This document shows, piece by piece, positions 22,787 to 35,149 of a DNA stretch of 64,000 bases (positions within the stretch are counted from its first letter, which is position 1; each line of letters opens with the position of its first letter). The notes under the pieces were generated by a model that saw only the letters and a list, made by a program, of their open reading frames with translations, was not told the DNA's origin and ran no database searches. Made by a program: the position numbers and the translations under genes. Source of the stretch: Hofstenia miamia (Eukaryota; Xenacoelomorpha; Acoela); contig SCFE01000010.1 in NCBI GenBank assembly GCA_004352715.1, positions 1,936,804 through 2,000,803 of the forward strand, read 5' to 3'.

Positions 22787-24807
22787 ATATTTATCTATAA
22801 TTTAATTTGCAGTTAATGACATGTGATAGAGCATCACTATTAGAAACTTTCGCAAAACAAAAGCATTCTAAGAAACATGATCCTAAGGCTTTTTTCAAAA
22901 TCCTTTGATACTATTAATGAAATATCTTATTATAATTTGGGAAAAGATCGTATTTATGACGTTCTCTAATGAATATCGACAGTTTCTGTTTATTTAACTT
23001 TCCAAATGCGGTCGAGGGCTACCAGTCTTTACTATAGAAAAGGTAAGATTGCTTAGTACACGGTCGCCCACTTAAAAGTAGCCCAGAAAATGTAATAGTT
23101 TAAATTACCTGTAATGTTGTAAACGATGTTGGAAGTGCTCCCCGTTGACATCTATGCATTTCTGTGCACGATTAATATTTGCAAATACTACTCGTAGCTC
23201 TTCTCTGGTGATTCTCCTGATAGTGTTGGTAATGTTCTCCTTTAGTTAAGCTAAATTGGAAGGATTACTTGGATAAGCTTTTTCTTTTATAGTTCCCCAA
23301 AAATAAACATCACATGATGACAAGTCCGGAACGTGGTGTCCATACCTCTTTGCTTACTGTTCTCTCTTCCGTAAACATGTCGAACTCGTGTCAGATGTGT
23401 GACATGTAGAGCCATCTTGCTGGAAAAAGAATTTAATTTCATCTGGTGGTGTCAGTTCCAAGGTGTGTAGATAAACGTCAGTATTCACAGTAGATTAAAA
23501 AAATTGGCCCGACTATCTTAGTTCCTGAAGCTGCGCACCAAACACCAATTTTCAAGTCATGCAGTGGTGTTTCGGGAATTACGTGCAGATTTTCAGAAAA
23601 CCAATAACGATGTTCTGAGAATTTACATATCCTGATAAGCGAAGCATTCTTCACTCAACATAAAGTACAGCAGTGGGTCCAACCAAATTCAGCAGCCACT
23701 AGCAATACTGAAGACGTTTATATTTGTCAGGCAATTTTAGCTCCTGAACACATGTTAATTGTATGCTCTCATGCTCAAATATTTCAGTACACGCTGGCAT
23801 GTTGTTCGTGATACACTGACTTACTGGGATAGTCTTCGAGTTGACATTTGTAGACTTCTGAAAATCCGCTGTTGGGGATATTACTGACAACTTATGGCGT
23901 CCGAACTAATTTACGTCTTTGCTTTTATAAGTTTTCAATGGGGCCTGTCTCGTGCCATTTCTTTAACAAGCTCTGAATGGAACGTTTTGCTGGTGCTTTT
24001 ATCTCTGGGTATGTTTTCACGAATGCCTGTTGCATTTCATTAATTGATCCAGTGCACAGATAAGCTTCCACAATCACTATTCTTTGCTGCGGCCAAAAAT
24101 CGTATATTGGCCTACAGCCTATTTTATAAAATAAAGAAGCTTAATTTGGAAAAAATTTTTTAGAGAAAGATAAGATATTTAGTATATTGGCCTACGGCCT
24201 ATTGAGACCATCAACTAAATTAACCTATCGAGAAACCAGACTACTTTTAAGTGGGCACCCTGTAGTTGTTCCAGTGAAGTGAATGATACCATTCTATAAA
24301 TAATTAACTATATCAACCAGTTTATAATCCACACTGGCGCAATACCCGATAAAATACATGAGTACTTGGCCTAAAATGACGTAATCATCTACTCGAAATT
24401 GTCCGAAATGCTTCTAAAACTTAAATTGATTTATATTTCTGAGGATTCATTCCTTCTCGAATAAACTTTGCAAAAGAAATAACTTTTGCAATATTAACCA
24501 AAATCCAATTTCTAAATATTGGTTTCAATAAATTTTCCTTATAGTATTTTTGTGGTTGCAACCACAGACATTATGATTCATTTATTTGTTCATTAAAGAT
24601 ATAAAATTCGACATTTACGGCCGGAATAAAATTGCATAGAAGTGACATGTAACAAGTTACATTTTTTTTCAAAAAATTCTTGTAGTTTCAAGCAATTTTC
24701 GGAAATATCACCGCTTCTTCTCTTAGAAAATCTCGCTTTTATCCATTTTGGTTTGGAGGCACTGCACGAAATAGCATGAATTGCCAGTAAATTTTACAGC
24801 CACCCCG
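22787..24807. repeat. Segment duplicated in inverted orientation at 52262-54047
   Basis: The reverse complement of this segment matches 52262-54047 almost base for base, apart from scattered SNPs, a 35-bp local expansion at one end and a deletion of about 268 bp corresponding to 23741-24009. It contains the mariner at 23059-24262 plus flanking unique DNA. See findings for the haplotig interpretation. Confidence 0.95.
23059..24262 (-). mobile_element. mariner-like transposon, 1204 bp, decayed transposase
   Basis: TA dinucleotides flank both ends (23057-23058 and 24263-24264). The terminal repeats share GCCCACTTAAAAGTAG a few bases in from each end. On minus the body encodes, across frameshifts and stops, an N-terminal helix-turn-helix region ('VEAYLCTGSINEMQQAF'), 'VWCAASGTKIVGPIF', a 'FFQ(Q)DGSTCHTS'-like block with the second Asp, 'PDLSSCDVYFWG' with the third Asp, and a C-terminal 'GEHFQH'. 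Size and motif order fit the mariner family. The gene is inactive. Confidence 0.85.
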
Positions 24808-25070
24808 TATTTTCTACCGCGTCTTTGAACTTCATTCCATCCTACCAGCTAGAACACGATTGAAAGCCTGGTTTTTTGTATGTATGGTTTTAAATTTTGC
24901 AAACGGAAGAATCGACTGAAATTGCTTGTAATTTGCCTTACAACACATCCCAATAAACAAAATTTAAGATTTTTTTCTTACTTGATAAAGATTAAAAAAC
25001 ATACACGAATACGTGAAATACCTACATGTAAATATGAAATAACCACATAAAAAGATAAATATAATTGCAT

Positions 25071-25446
25071 ATACATACATACATACATACATACATACAT
25101 ACATACATACATACATACATACATACATACATACATACATACATACATACATACATACATACATACATACATACATACATACATACATACATACATACAT
25201 ACATACATACATACATACATACATACATACATACATACATACATACATACATACATACATACATACATACATACATACATACATACATACATACATACAT
25301 ACATACATACATACATACATACATACATACATACATACATACATACATACATACATACATACATACATACATACATACATACATACATACATACATACAT
25401 ACATACATACATACATACATACATACATACCTACATACATACATAC
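25071..25446. repeat. (ACAT)n tetranucleotide array, about 94 units
   Basis: Nearly perfect ACAT repeat over about 376 bp with one ACCT variant near 25430. The frames it opens encode only cyclic Cys-Met-Tyr-Val or His-Thr-Tyr-Ile peptides and are not genes. Confidence 0.98.
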
Positions 25447-25615
25447 AAATATTATTATTTTCGAAAGATTAAAAATACCATTAGTTTTTTTTGCTGTATT
25501 GGAACAGATAGAAATACTAAACAGATTTTCAAGTCCAATATCCAACTGGAATTCCTGCAAAAATAATATGAAGCTTTTCTAAAACCAAACGTGATTAAAT
25601 ATTTACTAACATACA
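25447..25615. repeat. Dispersed repeat, copy A (abuts the (ACAT)n array)
   Basis: About 165 bp match 48985-49145 in the same orientation; both contain AATACCATTAG, then ACTAAACAGATTTTCAAG and later ATATTTACTAA. Each copy begins right at the end of a microsatellite. The family is unknown. Confidence 0.75.
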
Positions 25616-26717
25616 TGTGATTTTGATAAGCTAACGTACTTCAATATTGAACGGAATCATTTCATGGCAAAGCGACGCATAAAGTCCTCGCATTGAACCT
25701 CGGAAATATTCTGTCTTCCCTGTTTCTACTAAATGTGACTCAATCATTCAATTTGAAAAGTTAAATATCTGGTCTGCGCTAACCAAATTAATAGCATAGT
25801 CGAATTTTAGACATTAGAAAATATCTAGAAATCTACTAAGTTTAAATCAACTTCTACCTATTTCTTTTAAAAACTTTAAATTATATTCTAATTTTCATAT
25901 ATTTCCATTTAATTTGGAATATTTTTACTCAAAAACCCGTTAACAAAAGGAATTACATCACTCTGTAATGGACGCAAACTACATATAAATGGTATATCTT
26001 TTACCAGTAAAACAGAAATTTATATGTCATAGATTTTAATAATTTTGAGACTACTTAAAAAAACAATCGAGCTTCTTTTCTGAACTTTTTTTAAATCGTG
26101 ACTAAATTGTTAATGAGCAGTCACACATGTGACGTGTTGTGAGGTGAAATTTCAACATGTAGAGATTCTTGTAGGGATTTATTGGGTGAAAATTTTTGTA
26201 GCCTGATTCAAAAACGCAGCATAGTCATAGGTAAAAATGATCAAGAATTGTTTCAATAGTGACAACTGCTTTCTCTAAGGTGGCACCCACTCCACCTAAT
26301 CAAAATCTAAGTTTTAAAAATATTCAGTTTTGGTTATACTAATCGATTTTATCCAAAAAATATCGTTTTGCTATTTGGAAGTCAAATCAGCAAATTTTAC
26401 CTATCACCCGTGCTGCAACAAAGATACCCTTTGTTTTTCAGTTTAGTAACCTTCAAATAGATACAATAAAGCAACTTATGAATTGCTTAGCATAGAGACA
26501 TCTTTTAGTGAACACTAATAGTTATTCAGTTATAATGTTAATAGTTGATATCTTCTTACAAAAATGTGATTTTCTCAATGCTTTTTATTTAGTCTGTGAT
26601 TTTAATACTATTTGTATGCATATGTGTAAGCGATTGCCTAAAATGAGTATTCTGATTTCCAATTTGGCCCTAAATTCATGGTGAAACTTGAGGTCTGAAC
26701 TTTCGAATGAACGGTTT

Positions 26718-26720
<3 letters not shown>
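25616..26720. other. AT-rich noncoding stretch
   Basis: Nothing recognised on either strand. Confidence 0.5.
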
Positions 26721-26753
<33 letters not shown>

Positions 26754-27300
26754 NNNNNNNNNNNNNNNNNNNNNNNNNNNNNNNNNNNNNNNNNNNNNNN
26801 NNNNNNNNNNNNNNNNNNNNNNNNNNNNNNNNNNNNNNNNNNNNNNNNNNNNNNNNNNNNNNNNNNNNNNNNNNNNNNNNNNNNNNNNNNNNNNNNNNNN
26901 NNNNNNNNNNNNNNNNNNNNNNNNNNNNNNNNNNNNNNNNNNNNNNNNNNNNNNNNNNNNNNNNNNNNNNNNNNNNNNNNNNNNNNNNNNNNNNNNNNNN
27001 NNNNNNNNNNNNNNNNNNNNNNNNNNNNNNNNNNNNNNNNNNNNNNNNNNNNNNNNNNNNNNNNNNNNNNNNNNNNNNNNNNNNNNNNNNNNNNNNNNNN
27101 NNNNNNNNNNNNNNNNNNNNNNNNNNNNNNNNNNNNNNNNNNNNNNNNNNNNNNNNNNNNNNNNNNNNNNNNNNNNNNNNNNNNNNNNNNNNNNNNNNNN
27201 NNNNNNNNNNNNNNNNNNNNNNNNNNNNNNNNNNNNNNNNNNNNNNNNNNNNNNNNNNNNNNNNNNNNNNNNNNNNNNNNNNNNNNNNNNNNNNNNNNNN

Positions 27301-27330
<30 letters not shown>
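26721..27330. repeat. (TA)n microsatellite interrupted by a 547-N gap (26754-27300)
   Basis: TA repeats run into the gap from both sides, so the gap is almost certainly an unresolved TA tract. Confidence 0.9.
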
Positions 27331-27336
<6 letters not shown>

Positions 27337-27344
27337 CATCATAG

Positions 27345-27995
27345 TAACTCAAGCTTGACACTACACGACTAGTACTACAAACGATTGAAGCATCATTTTA
27401 TTTAATCAACAGCAACTTATTACTCAAATAAAAACAGCACATGTTGATGCACGTTAGCTGGTCATATTCGAAAATATATTGATAAATATTTGTCAATTAT
27501 TGCTGCAAATAAATTTCTTAATATTTGCATAAGAAGTTCATCTGATAGTTGGATGTGCAAATCAGTTAAATATTCTACTTTACCAAAGCCGAATAAGCTT
27601 TCGAAATTAAGTTGGATTTACATGGAAATAGCTCGCCATCTTTATAGTTCTTCGATATATATATTTATATATATGAGATTGGTATATATGCTATGCATAT
27701 GTATATATATATATATATGTATTTATATATATATTTATGGAATTCATACATGCAATATATGTGTGCTGCATATTAGGAAGGTATTATTCAATGTTTAATT
27801 ACAATTATGCATCGAATTCCAGCAAATTTCAGTTAGTTTAACCGAAGTGGATGATTGTAGGATCAAACGTGAGTATATTAATTTAATATGATGTGCTCAA
27901 ACAGATAAAAAATTTGGAATTGAGAGATTTTAGGACAAAAATATTAGAAATATCATTGGCCTACAAGAACTTTAGCTTTCCCTCTAAGAACTAGA

Positions 27996-28026
<31 letters not shown>

Positions 28027-28880
28027 CGTACTTTGTATATTGATGTGTGTTTATATATATATATTTGAAAATCCTGTAGCAGTCCAAATTTAGACTAGCT
28101 TTCGAATGAACTACACTTCCAGTATTAAATATCAATTTAAAACTATTGACTATTCACATTATACTAGTCTTTGCGAGTTTAGTTAATTAGAGCCCTAGTT
28201 GGATACTTCATTAGATTTTCTTATTCTAATGTTTATGGTGATTAGTTCTTTGTAGAATGTAAAATTTTCTGTTTTGTTTTCATGATTAGGTCAATAGTTT
28301 TCTGAATTTAGCTTCTCTATATACTTTTGTTCACCAAAGAATCTTTGGTTTTCATAGTGGATGAGTTACTGCAGTAATCACTGTATCTAAAATTGCGCAA
28401 CACTAATTTTATAGATATTGGATAATATTTATTGAAAATGAACTGTATTGTATAATAAGTTTTGATATGTTTAGTGAATTTTGAATTAGGTTGATATTTT
28501 GATTTTCTGTTAAAAAAATATCCAAATTGTATAAGCATAGGAGACTTAGATGTATTAACACTTATACCTTCCTAATTTATGGATCTTTCTTTCTCTGTGT
28601 ACTTTCTATAATTTTTAATAGTTTAAAAAACTTAAGCATTGTTTTCAAATCAATGCTTACAGAATCTGAAATATGAGATTATGAGAATATTTTCATTTAA
28701 AATTAGCATTTATTAGTTTTCAATTGATAGAAAACCAATTTGTCAATAAATTTTATAGGCCTTCTTTGAACAGGGGATATCTTCGAAGGTCAGCGTTCAT
28801 TTCAACAAATCTTCGTGTTTGTCAAGAACCTCATAATTGAGAAGATAAGCTTAGAATGTGCTCATCATTGTTAACATTTC
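27345..28880. other. Noncoding stretch with short TA tracts (about 27656-27740, 27997-28023)
   Basis: No gene recognised. Several TA/TATG tracts and AT-rich unique sequence only. Confidence 0.5.
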
Positions 28881-28882
28881 CT

Positions 28883-29342
28883 TCGTAAGGGGGGTAAATT
28901 TACCCCTCCACGTGAATTTTTATTAAATTTTAATTAAATTTTACACTTTCTGTGAAAAATTTAGGGTGAAGGTGTTTTTTTGTCAAGGAACTATGATTAT
29001 TTTGTCAACGGTGATTAACATTTAGTTTAATATAGAAATATAAAAACTGTGCTTGCTACAAAATATGTGACATTAATAACTACAAATTTATATGCTTTAA
29101 GTTATTACTAGACCCTATGATTTGTTTTGAATAGAAAAAAATTGCCCAAAAATAACCATTTTGACATAAGACACCTGGCAGAAAATCACATCAATAAAAA
29201 TTTTTGCATAAAAATGTTTCTTAGCATTTTTTTAAACTTTTTAACCCATGGTACCTTTGTGACAAATTTCATGACAATAGCATTACTAAATCAAAAAGAA
29301 AATAAACATTGAGGGGTATTTTTACCCCCTCTCCCTTTGCGA
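28883..29342. mobile_element. Putative MITE with imperfect inverted ends, about 460 bp
   Basis: The left end reads TCGTAAGGGGGGTAAATTTA then CCCCTC. The right end, inverted, reads TCGCAAAGGGAGAGGGGGTA, then AAAATACCCCTC. The ends match with a small indel and a few mismatches, and each end can itself fold (GGGGTAAATTTACCCC). No transposase is encoded. The target duplication is unclear, so the superfamily is open. Confidence 0.6.
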
Positions 29343-29621
29343 GACCAACGTAGATAAAAAAGTTTGTAAAGATTAGGGTTAATGGCATTTTTTGAAAACC
29401 GTAGATAAAACTTGTGTATTCAATTAAAATGTGTTGATACGTTGAGGGATAATTTTAGCTATAACATACATGTATATGCATTCTATTGCAAAACATTTAT
29501 TAAATTTTGGAAAACTCTATGAATTTAGAAATTGTATGAAAATTATATTACAATTGCCGATAATATGAGTTTGCAATATCAAGTGTGCATTTATAGTAAT
29601 ATTAGCTGATTTTTTAGAGAA

Positions 29622-31304
29622 ATGGCAGACGATCGGCCTTCTACTTCAAACAATCAAGACGTACAGAAAGTGGAATGCTACAATAAATGTAAGGAAACTG
29701 TTTCCTACAAAGAGGGCTTTTGTGGGAAATGCTCGACATTTTTTTGTGATAGATGCTTAAAGAAACATGACGAAGCTATGAATGTAAAGTACTCTCAAAG
29801 GATTTATGAAGTTTGCAGGAAGCATAAGTCTAGACTTGATTTGTTCTGTGGAGCATCAAAATGTAATGTGCTCATCTGTAGAAAATGTGTAGATACAATT
29901 CACAAGCATCATGATCAAGACATTGTTCAATGTAAGGTTAAATCAAAGAAATGCTTAGATGACCTGTTGGAATTCCAGCAAGTAAATGAAGAGAAGTTGA
30001 ATGAAATTGTAGCAGAAATTTCCAGATTAGAAAATAAGAAAGCCCTTTTCAAACAACAGTCAAAAGCTAATCAAAAACTGCTTAAGGACATGAGTGATAC
30101 TGTTCTTGAATATGTGCAAGATCTCTATTGTCAGCAAAGTAATGCATTGTTCTTAACATGTGAAAATGTCATAAAAGAGTTTAACAAGCAGATTGAGAAG
30201 CTACGAAATACGCAAACAGAGTTAACAAACTTTATGAAGGTAGATGCTCATTTTCCAAGAAATGAGAAAGATGTCAAAATCATTAAATTATATCAAGACA
30301 GAATGCCATTTACTAATTCTGAACGTAAAAGCCACTTAGTTGAATTCAAAACAGTACATATAGTTCCTGCCACTTATATGCATTCGCATATTCAAGAGGC
30401 TTTAGAATGTTTAAATGGTGAAATCAATTTGTTGATAAACGAGAGTAATTTCACAAGTAATGATGAGGCATATGCGATCTCTACTGTCTACGAAACTAAA
30501 GACGAAATTGTCCAAGATGTCTTCTACGATAGTAAAAAGCAGGATTTGTTTGTTTTAGTAACTTCTGACTTAGAGTATGAAATTCTAAAGATATGCCAAA
30601 ATACAGTAGAGAATCGATATCAATTTAAAGGAATTGACAGTGTTACCATCAAAGCAAAGATAGCATTGTTACCAAATCGCAAAATACTTTTTCTTTGTAA
30701 TAAATCATTAAAGTTGATATCAGAAGATTCGAAGCATATGGACGAATCTCCTATAGTATTTGGAAGACTTACTAATGTGGCGGCTATTTGTTCAAGTCCT
30801 TGCTTAACACTAACATATGTGTGTTATTATGAAATTAATGGATTGTGGTATATTTTGAAGTACAAAAACGATATAGACAATAAAGATATTCCGCTTAATC
30901 TAGAAGAAGAACCCGATAACATGGAAGTGCATGACGATCTAGACCACATTGCTTTTATCGGAAGAAAACTTAATAGTGTGTATATGTTTTCATTGAGTCA
31001 ACAACGGCTTATTTCAGTTATTTGTGACAAATCCGCAAGTTACATTTCTGGATGTTTTCTCTCTGACAATAAATTTGTTGCATATAATTCTAAGAGTCAG
31101 AATTTGGAAATTCTTGATTTTGTGACTGAGGAAACTCTTCAACGCATTAAAGAAGTAAACAAAAACGGCAAAAACGAAATTGGTCGTTTACACTCAATTA
31201 CCAAGTGCAATTCAAATACTTTATTTGTTTGTCAATCTAACGACAGGAATCAACAAATTTACAAAATGGTATTTAAATTGTCAATGGATGAGTCTTCTGA
31301 TTGA
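29622..31304 (+). CDS. TRIM-like protein 2: two B-boxes, coiled coil, C-terminal propeller-like region, no RING
   Basis: 560 residues in a single open coding exon. It starts directly before a degenerate B-box1 (C19, C23, C34, C37, C42, C45, H49) and a B-box2 (C65, H68, C76, C81, C86, C89, then His near 94-97). A long coiled coil follows, then 'DAHFPRNEK', 'AICSSPCLTLTY', 'DHIAFIGRK' and a final 'ITKCNSNTLFVC', all shared with the other two genes. There is no RING, so it would need a partner for ligase activity or act as a non-enzymatic TRIM. TTTTTTAG lies 4 bases before the ATG, suggesting a spliced 5' leader. The C-terminus is longer than in the paralogs by 'KLSMDESSD'. A candidate AATAAA lies near 31848. 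Confidence 0.9.
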   Translation: MADDRPSTSNNQDVQKVECYNKCKETVSYKEGFCGKCSTFFCDRCLKKHDEAMNVKYSQRIYEVCRKHKSRLDLFCGASKCNVLICRKCVDTIHKHHDQDIVQCKVKSKKCLDDLLEFQQVNEEKLNEIVAEISRLENKKALFKQQSKANQKLLKDMSDTVLEYVQDLYCQQSNALFLTCENVIKEFNKQIEKLRNTQTELTNFMKVDAHFPRNEKDVKIIKLYQDRMPFTNSERKSHLVEFKTVHIVPATYMHSHIQEALECLNGEINLLINESNFTSNDEAYAISTVYETKDEIVQDVFYDSKKQDLFVLVTSDLEYEILKICQNTVENRYQFKGIDSVTIKAKIALLPNRKILFLCNKSLKLISEDSKHMDESPIVFGRLTNVAAICSSPCLTLTYVCYYEINGLWYILKYKNDIDNKDIPLNLEEEPDNMEVHDDLDHIAFIGRKLNSVYMFSLSQQRLISVICDKSASYISGCFLSDNKFVAYNSKSQNLEILDFVTEETLQRIKEVNKNGKNEIGRLHSITKCNSNTLFVCQSNDRNQQIYKMVFKLSMDESSD

Positions 31305-33230
31305 GTATCAATGAACACTACTTTTCATTGCATTTCTGATCTTCATCTGAGACTTTTTTAAGTAACAAACATTAAATTTGTTTACTGATGGAACTAATGC
31401 TAAAAAATTGAATAGTCTGCCATTTTCACTCAATTATAAATTTCAAATTCTAAATATTTCCTTGAGATTATAAACAGTATGAAGCAATTTTCTGTGCTTT
31501 TAGGTTTTTTGAAACTCAGGTGTCACATAGCGTGTATTTCCTCAATTAAGACGCATATTGTGGAAGTTTTGCGTGTATTTTAATGAAACTGCTTTCAATG
31601 ATTTGATGTGAATTTTGAAATATTAAAATATAGTAAAATATTCTTTAAGACAATTGCATTGTTTGTTAATTCGAAATTAAATTTAGCGTGGCATGTGTAA
31701 TATGAACGCGCTGTACATTTTGTTTTGAAATTCAAAAATCTCACCATTCCAATTGTTGAAAGACTTTGTTAAGGCATTAGAAAGGGTTTCCAGTAAACGA
31801 AGGAATATAGAAAAACTCAATTTTTGTTCTACAACTGTGTTCACCATAAATAAATTTTAAAACTGATTTCTTGAAATTTCAGTGAATCTTGTTTTTTGTC
31901 CGTGGAATCCAGCGTGATATTGGTTTGATTTTTACGTGAAATTTGAAAAGATGTTCAGAGAAAATCTGCAGGCCATAGTGACCAGTTGGAATGGACTGTT
32001 AAAAACACACCCTATTCTTACAATCTTCTGATTATATATAATAATTTTATTCTTTTGAAATGTATTTAAACGTTGGAGCTAGTAATTTATCCCATTCATG
32101 AGACAAGTAGGATAACAGACTAGCCTATGGATCAAGATGGAACAATAATTTACGAAATTGTCGAATAAAATTGAAATAAAAAAATTCTGCTAGAAAGGCT
32201 CACTAACTAGATGTTATAAAATGTGTTTATGATATGGATAATCAATGTCTCCAAAACGGGCCACAAGATTCCATCACTAGCGTGATAATTTGAAAATTTT
32301 TATAGCCTATTGTAGTATTTGGAATTGAGGGCCTATTCACCAAGAAAAACTTCTTAGTCAAATGGCCCAAATTTAAGGGAAACTGAAACCGATAACACCG
32401 TTAACAAATGACGTTTTACGATAACATCTCGGTAAACAAAATATTTAAATTGCAGTTGAAATAAATTCAGAAATAAATGTTAACGATGATGTTTAAGTTA
32501 AGGATGTGTTTTTACGTCAACGATTACATGATATTCATAGTTAATTATTAGGTCATGCTGCAGTTCATTATTACAAATAGCTTTCCGACAGATTTTGGTT
32601 CTGCAGATTTTTTCAAATATATCAATGCAAATACATTTACTAAGCGAATGCAGGCCAGGGCTGCACTGCTTATGAGAGGAGTGTGGGGACGCAAATGTAG
32701 TCCTCTACAAACAATTTTAGTGATAGTTTCTTTAACTCTAAAATGGTTGTCTGCATAAATTTTGTTAACATCATAATTTAGCATTTCTATAGCTACTAAA
32801 ATAGGTTGATTCTTAATCTCACTTTCCATGACGATGAATAAACATGCATGTACTTTTCGTTAATAAATCCTTATTTATTTCCCAATAATATTTTTAACTA
32901 AGTGGCTATTTACTTAGGGGGCCTCAACTGCTTGGATGTTAACATGTGTTATCACTTAAGTTCGTCATTTACCCATTGGCTCAATATTTATGAATAGATT
33001 AGATCATGCTGGGTAAAAGTCAAGACAAACACCCAACACACAGTGTGCAGCTAGCTGTCTTCATTAAAATTTTTAGTGCTATATAGCAATACTGCACCTA
33101 TAAAATTTTAGCCGTTGTTCATCATCCATAATACAGCCATAAGTTATGCCCAGTGCAGTACATTTGCCATAAATGCCATAAAAGCTACTTTTTGTCAAAT
33201 TTTGTTAATAAAGTCAACTGCTAAACATTA
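31305..33230. other. 3' flank of TRIM-like gene 2 and AT-rich noncoding DNA
   Basis: No further gene recognised; small frames near 32550-32830 show no family motif. Confidence 0.5.
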
Positions 33231-33254
33231 CTTCCTGCTGCTCTTTGTTATGCA

Positions 33255-33595
33255 AAAAATTGCCAAAAATTGTTGAGATTGTAAACGCCGTTGACGAACC
33301 TGGAGTAATTGTAGAGAAAGCCAAAAAAGCTGTGAACAAAGAATCTCTATCAAAAAGTTTAATGGATATATCTTGAGATTATATTGCACTAATTGAAATT
33401 CTTGATCAAATACAAAATACATCATACACTATCAAAGATGCCTGGAATACATTGAATAACCTAGTTATATCTGGTTTAGAAGAATATATTTGTTCTATTG
33501 GCAACTATTTAAAACAGTGGTTACCTGGTTGTTCACTGGAAGAAATTATTGATATGCAAAATCCCAATTTCAGTCCCAATATTTATGGTAAACTT
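33255..33595 (+). pseudogene. Decayed coding remnant, possibly from a hAT-like transposase
   Basis: One plus-strand frame stays coding-like with a single stop: 'IVEIVNAVDEPGVIVEKAKK', 'VNKESLSKSLMDI', then 'TIKDAWNTLNNL'. The pattern of a short helical 'xxAxxALNKESLxxDLxxI' segment recalls the middle of some BED/hAT-type transposases, but no catalytic or dimerisation block is present. Family assignment is weak. Confidence 0.3.
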
Positions 33596-34439
33596 TAAAA
33601 ATGCCCTCCCACGTCCTCGGAAATTGAGCTCAAAAATCAGATCTTAAAATTACAAGTAGAATGTTAAAAAATACATTTCTGTTGTTTATAATTGTAAAAA
33701 ATTGAAGTCATTAAAGCTACTTTTTCCAATGATTTTGGCCTGTTTTTAAAGAAAAATAAGGTCACTTTTAGTCCACCCTGGTTATACCTCAAATTATAAT
33801 CGTAATTCTAAAGAGACTGCATTGTCCATGTCTCGCCAGTGTAGTCCACAACAAGCCTTAAGGTAAATTCTCGCTATCGCCTTTATCATCTTTCAAGAAA
33901 TCAGTGATTAAAGTCGGTAGTCTGAATGCTCCATTCGAATTTTTGGCAAAGCACCTAAATTACTATCCTCTGATAATTTATCATCTGATAAAATTCGATA
34001 GTGCTTAGTTGAAGTAGGGAGCTGACTAGTGAATCATCGATTATTAAAGTAAAAATATATCAACTTCAAAATATGCAAACATTGAACAAGTGTTTTTTAT
34101 TTCTCTTACTATCAATCAAAATATAATTGAAGTTGGAAAATCGTTCCCACTGTCAATTTTTTATTAGATCAAAATTTATCATGTGATAGAAAATCCAACT
34201 GCGTTTTCAAATAAAAAAATCAGATAATAAAAAATCGCCAATGTGAACAAAATTAATTTCATGTTCGACTAAAATTTGCTGATAAAAGTCGATAGTGGGA
34301 AAAACTTTTAGTGGTCATGTTTCTAATGATAAGAAGAGAAGTTTTTTTTACTGTGCAGTTTCACAATATTCCTCCTCAATTTCTAAATGACGACATTCCT
34401 TTCAAAGAGCGCCAACATTTGAATATATTTAGAACAATT

Positions 34440-34540
34440 GTGCAAACCAAGAAAAATTAGCCTCATTGGCGAGTCGAGCCGAACTTTCTCAAAATTAAAA
34501 CGAGCCGAGCCGATTTCAGAAATTTTGGCTCGTTGACAAG
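34440..34540. mobile_element. Truncated copy of the hAT MITE at 20290-20543
   Basis: The right end GGCTCGTTGACAAGTCTG is identical and is followed by CTAC, as in the first copy. Interior CGAGCCGAGCCG motifs are shared; the left end is degenerate. Confidence 0.7.
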
Positions 34541-35149
34541 TCTGCTACAGTTGCATGTATTTCAAATTAGATTATCATCTAAAATATAACTTTAAGACGT
34601 TTAAATCAATTTTCGAATTCCCCTCAATAACAAAATAATTTTAAATACCACATTCGCATTACTATTTGAGGTATTATGTATAGTTTCTTGGAATTTGGAA
34701 TAAATATTTCTTGTTTTAAAATATCGTTTTTATATTTACACATTAGCAATAGATCCGGCCTTGCCTCGAAGGCTTATTGAATTTTATTGTAATTATACTC
34801 AAATTCAGAGAATGTCCCAATCTGTAGAGATAGTCGAATCTTTTTTGATGATTCATCATTTTATAAATGAAGAAAAATTTACAAAATTAAGATTGAATAT
34901 TAATTTACTTGAACATGGTTTTGAACTCACATTATTATTGCCATTATTAAATTACGTATTTTAACTTATTTTTGATTATTTAGATAAAGAAAGAATAACA
35001 ATTTTTTTAGGAATAAGGGATACAATTAAAATTAAATATTACTATATTATTAACTATACTTCAACAGGTTTCCGAATTAATATTATTGTTATATCTGTCT
35101 GTACAAAACTCGCATAAAACTAGAGATAAGGCACACGAACAAATAATGC

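Noticed and set aside
24964-25560. Long frames of Cys-Met-Tyr-Val and His-Thr-Tyr-Ile repeats
   Set aside because: They are translations of the (ACAT)n microsatellite, open in several frames on both strands, with no start context or flanking exon.
26638-27372. Frames running through the N gap with Tyr-Ile repeats
   Set aside because: Made of (TA)n and unknown bases; no coding evidence.
32548-32829. Minus-strand frame of 93 codons
   Set aside because: No motif, no paralog in the window, composition like random AT-rich DNA.
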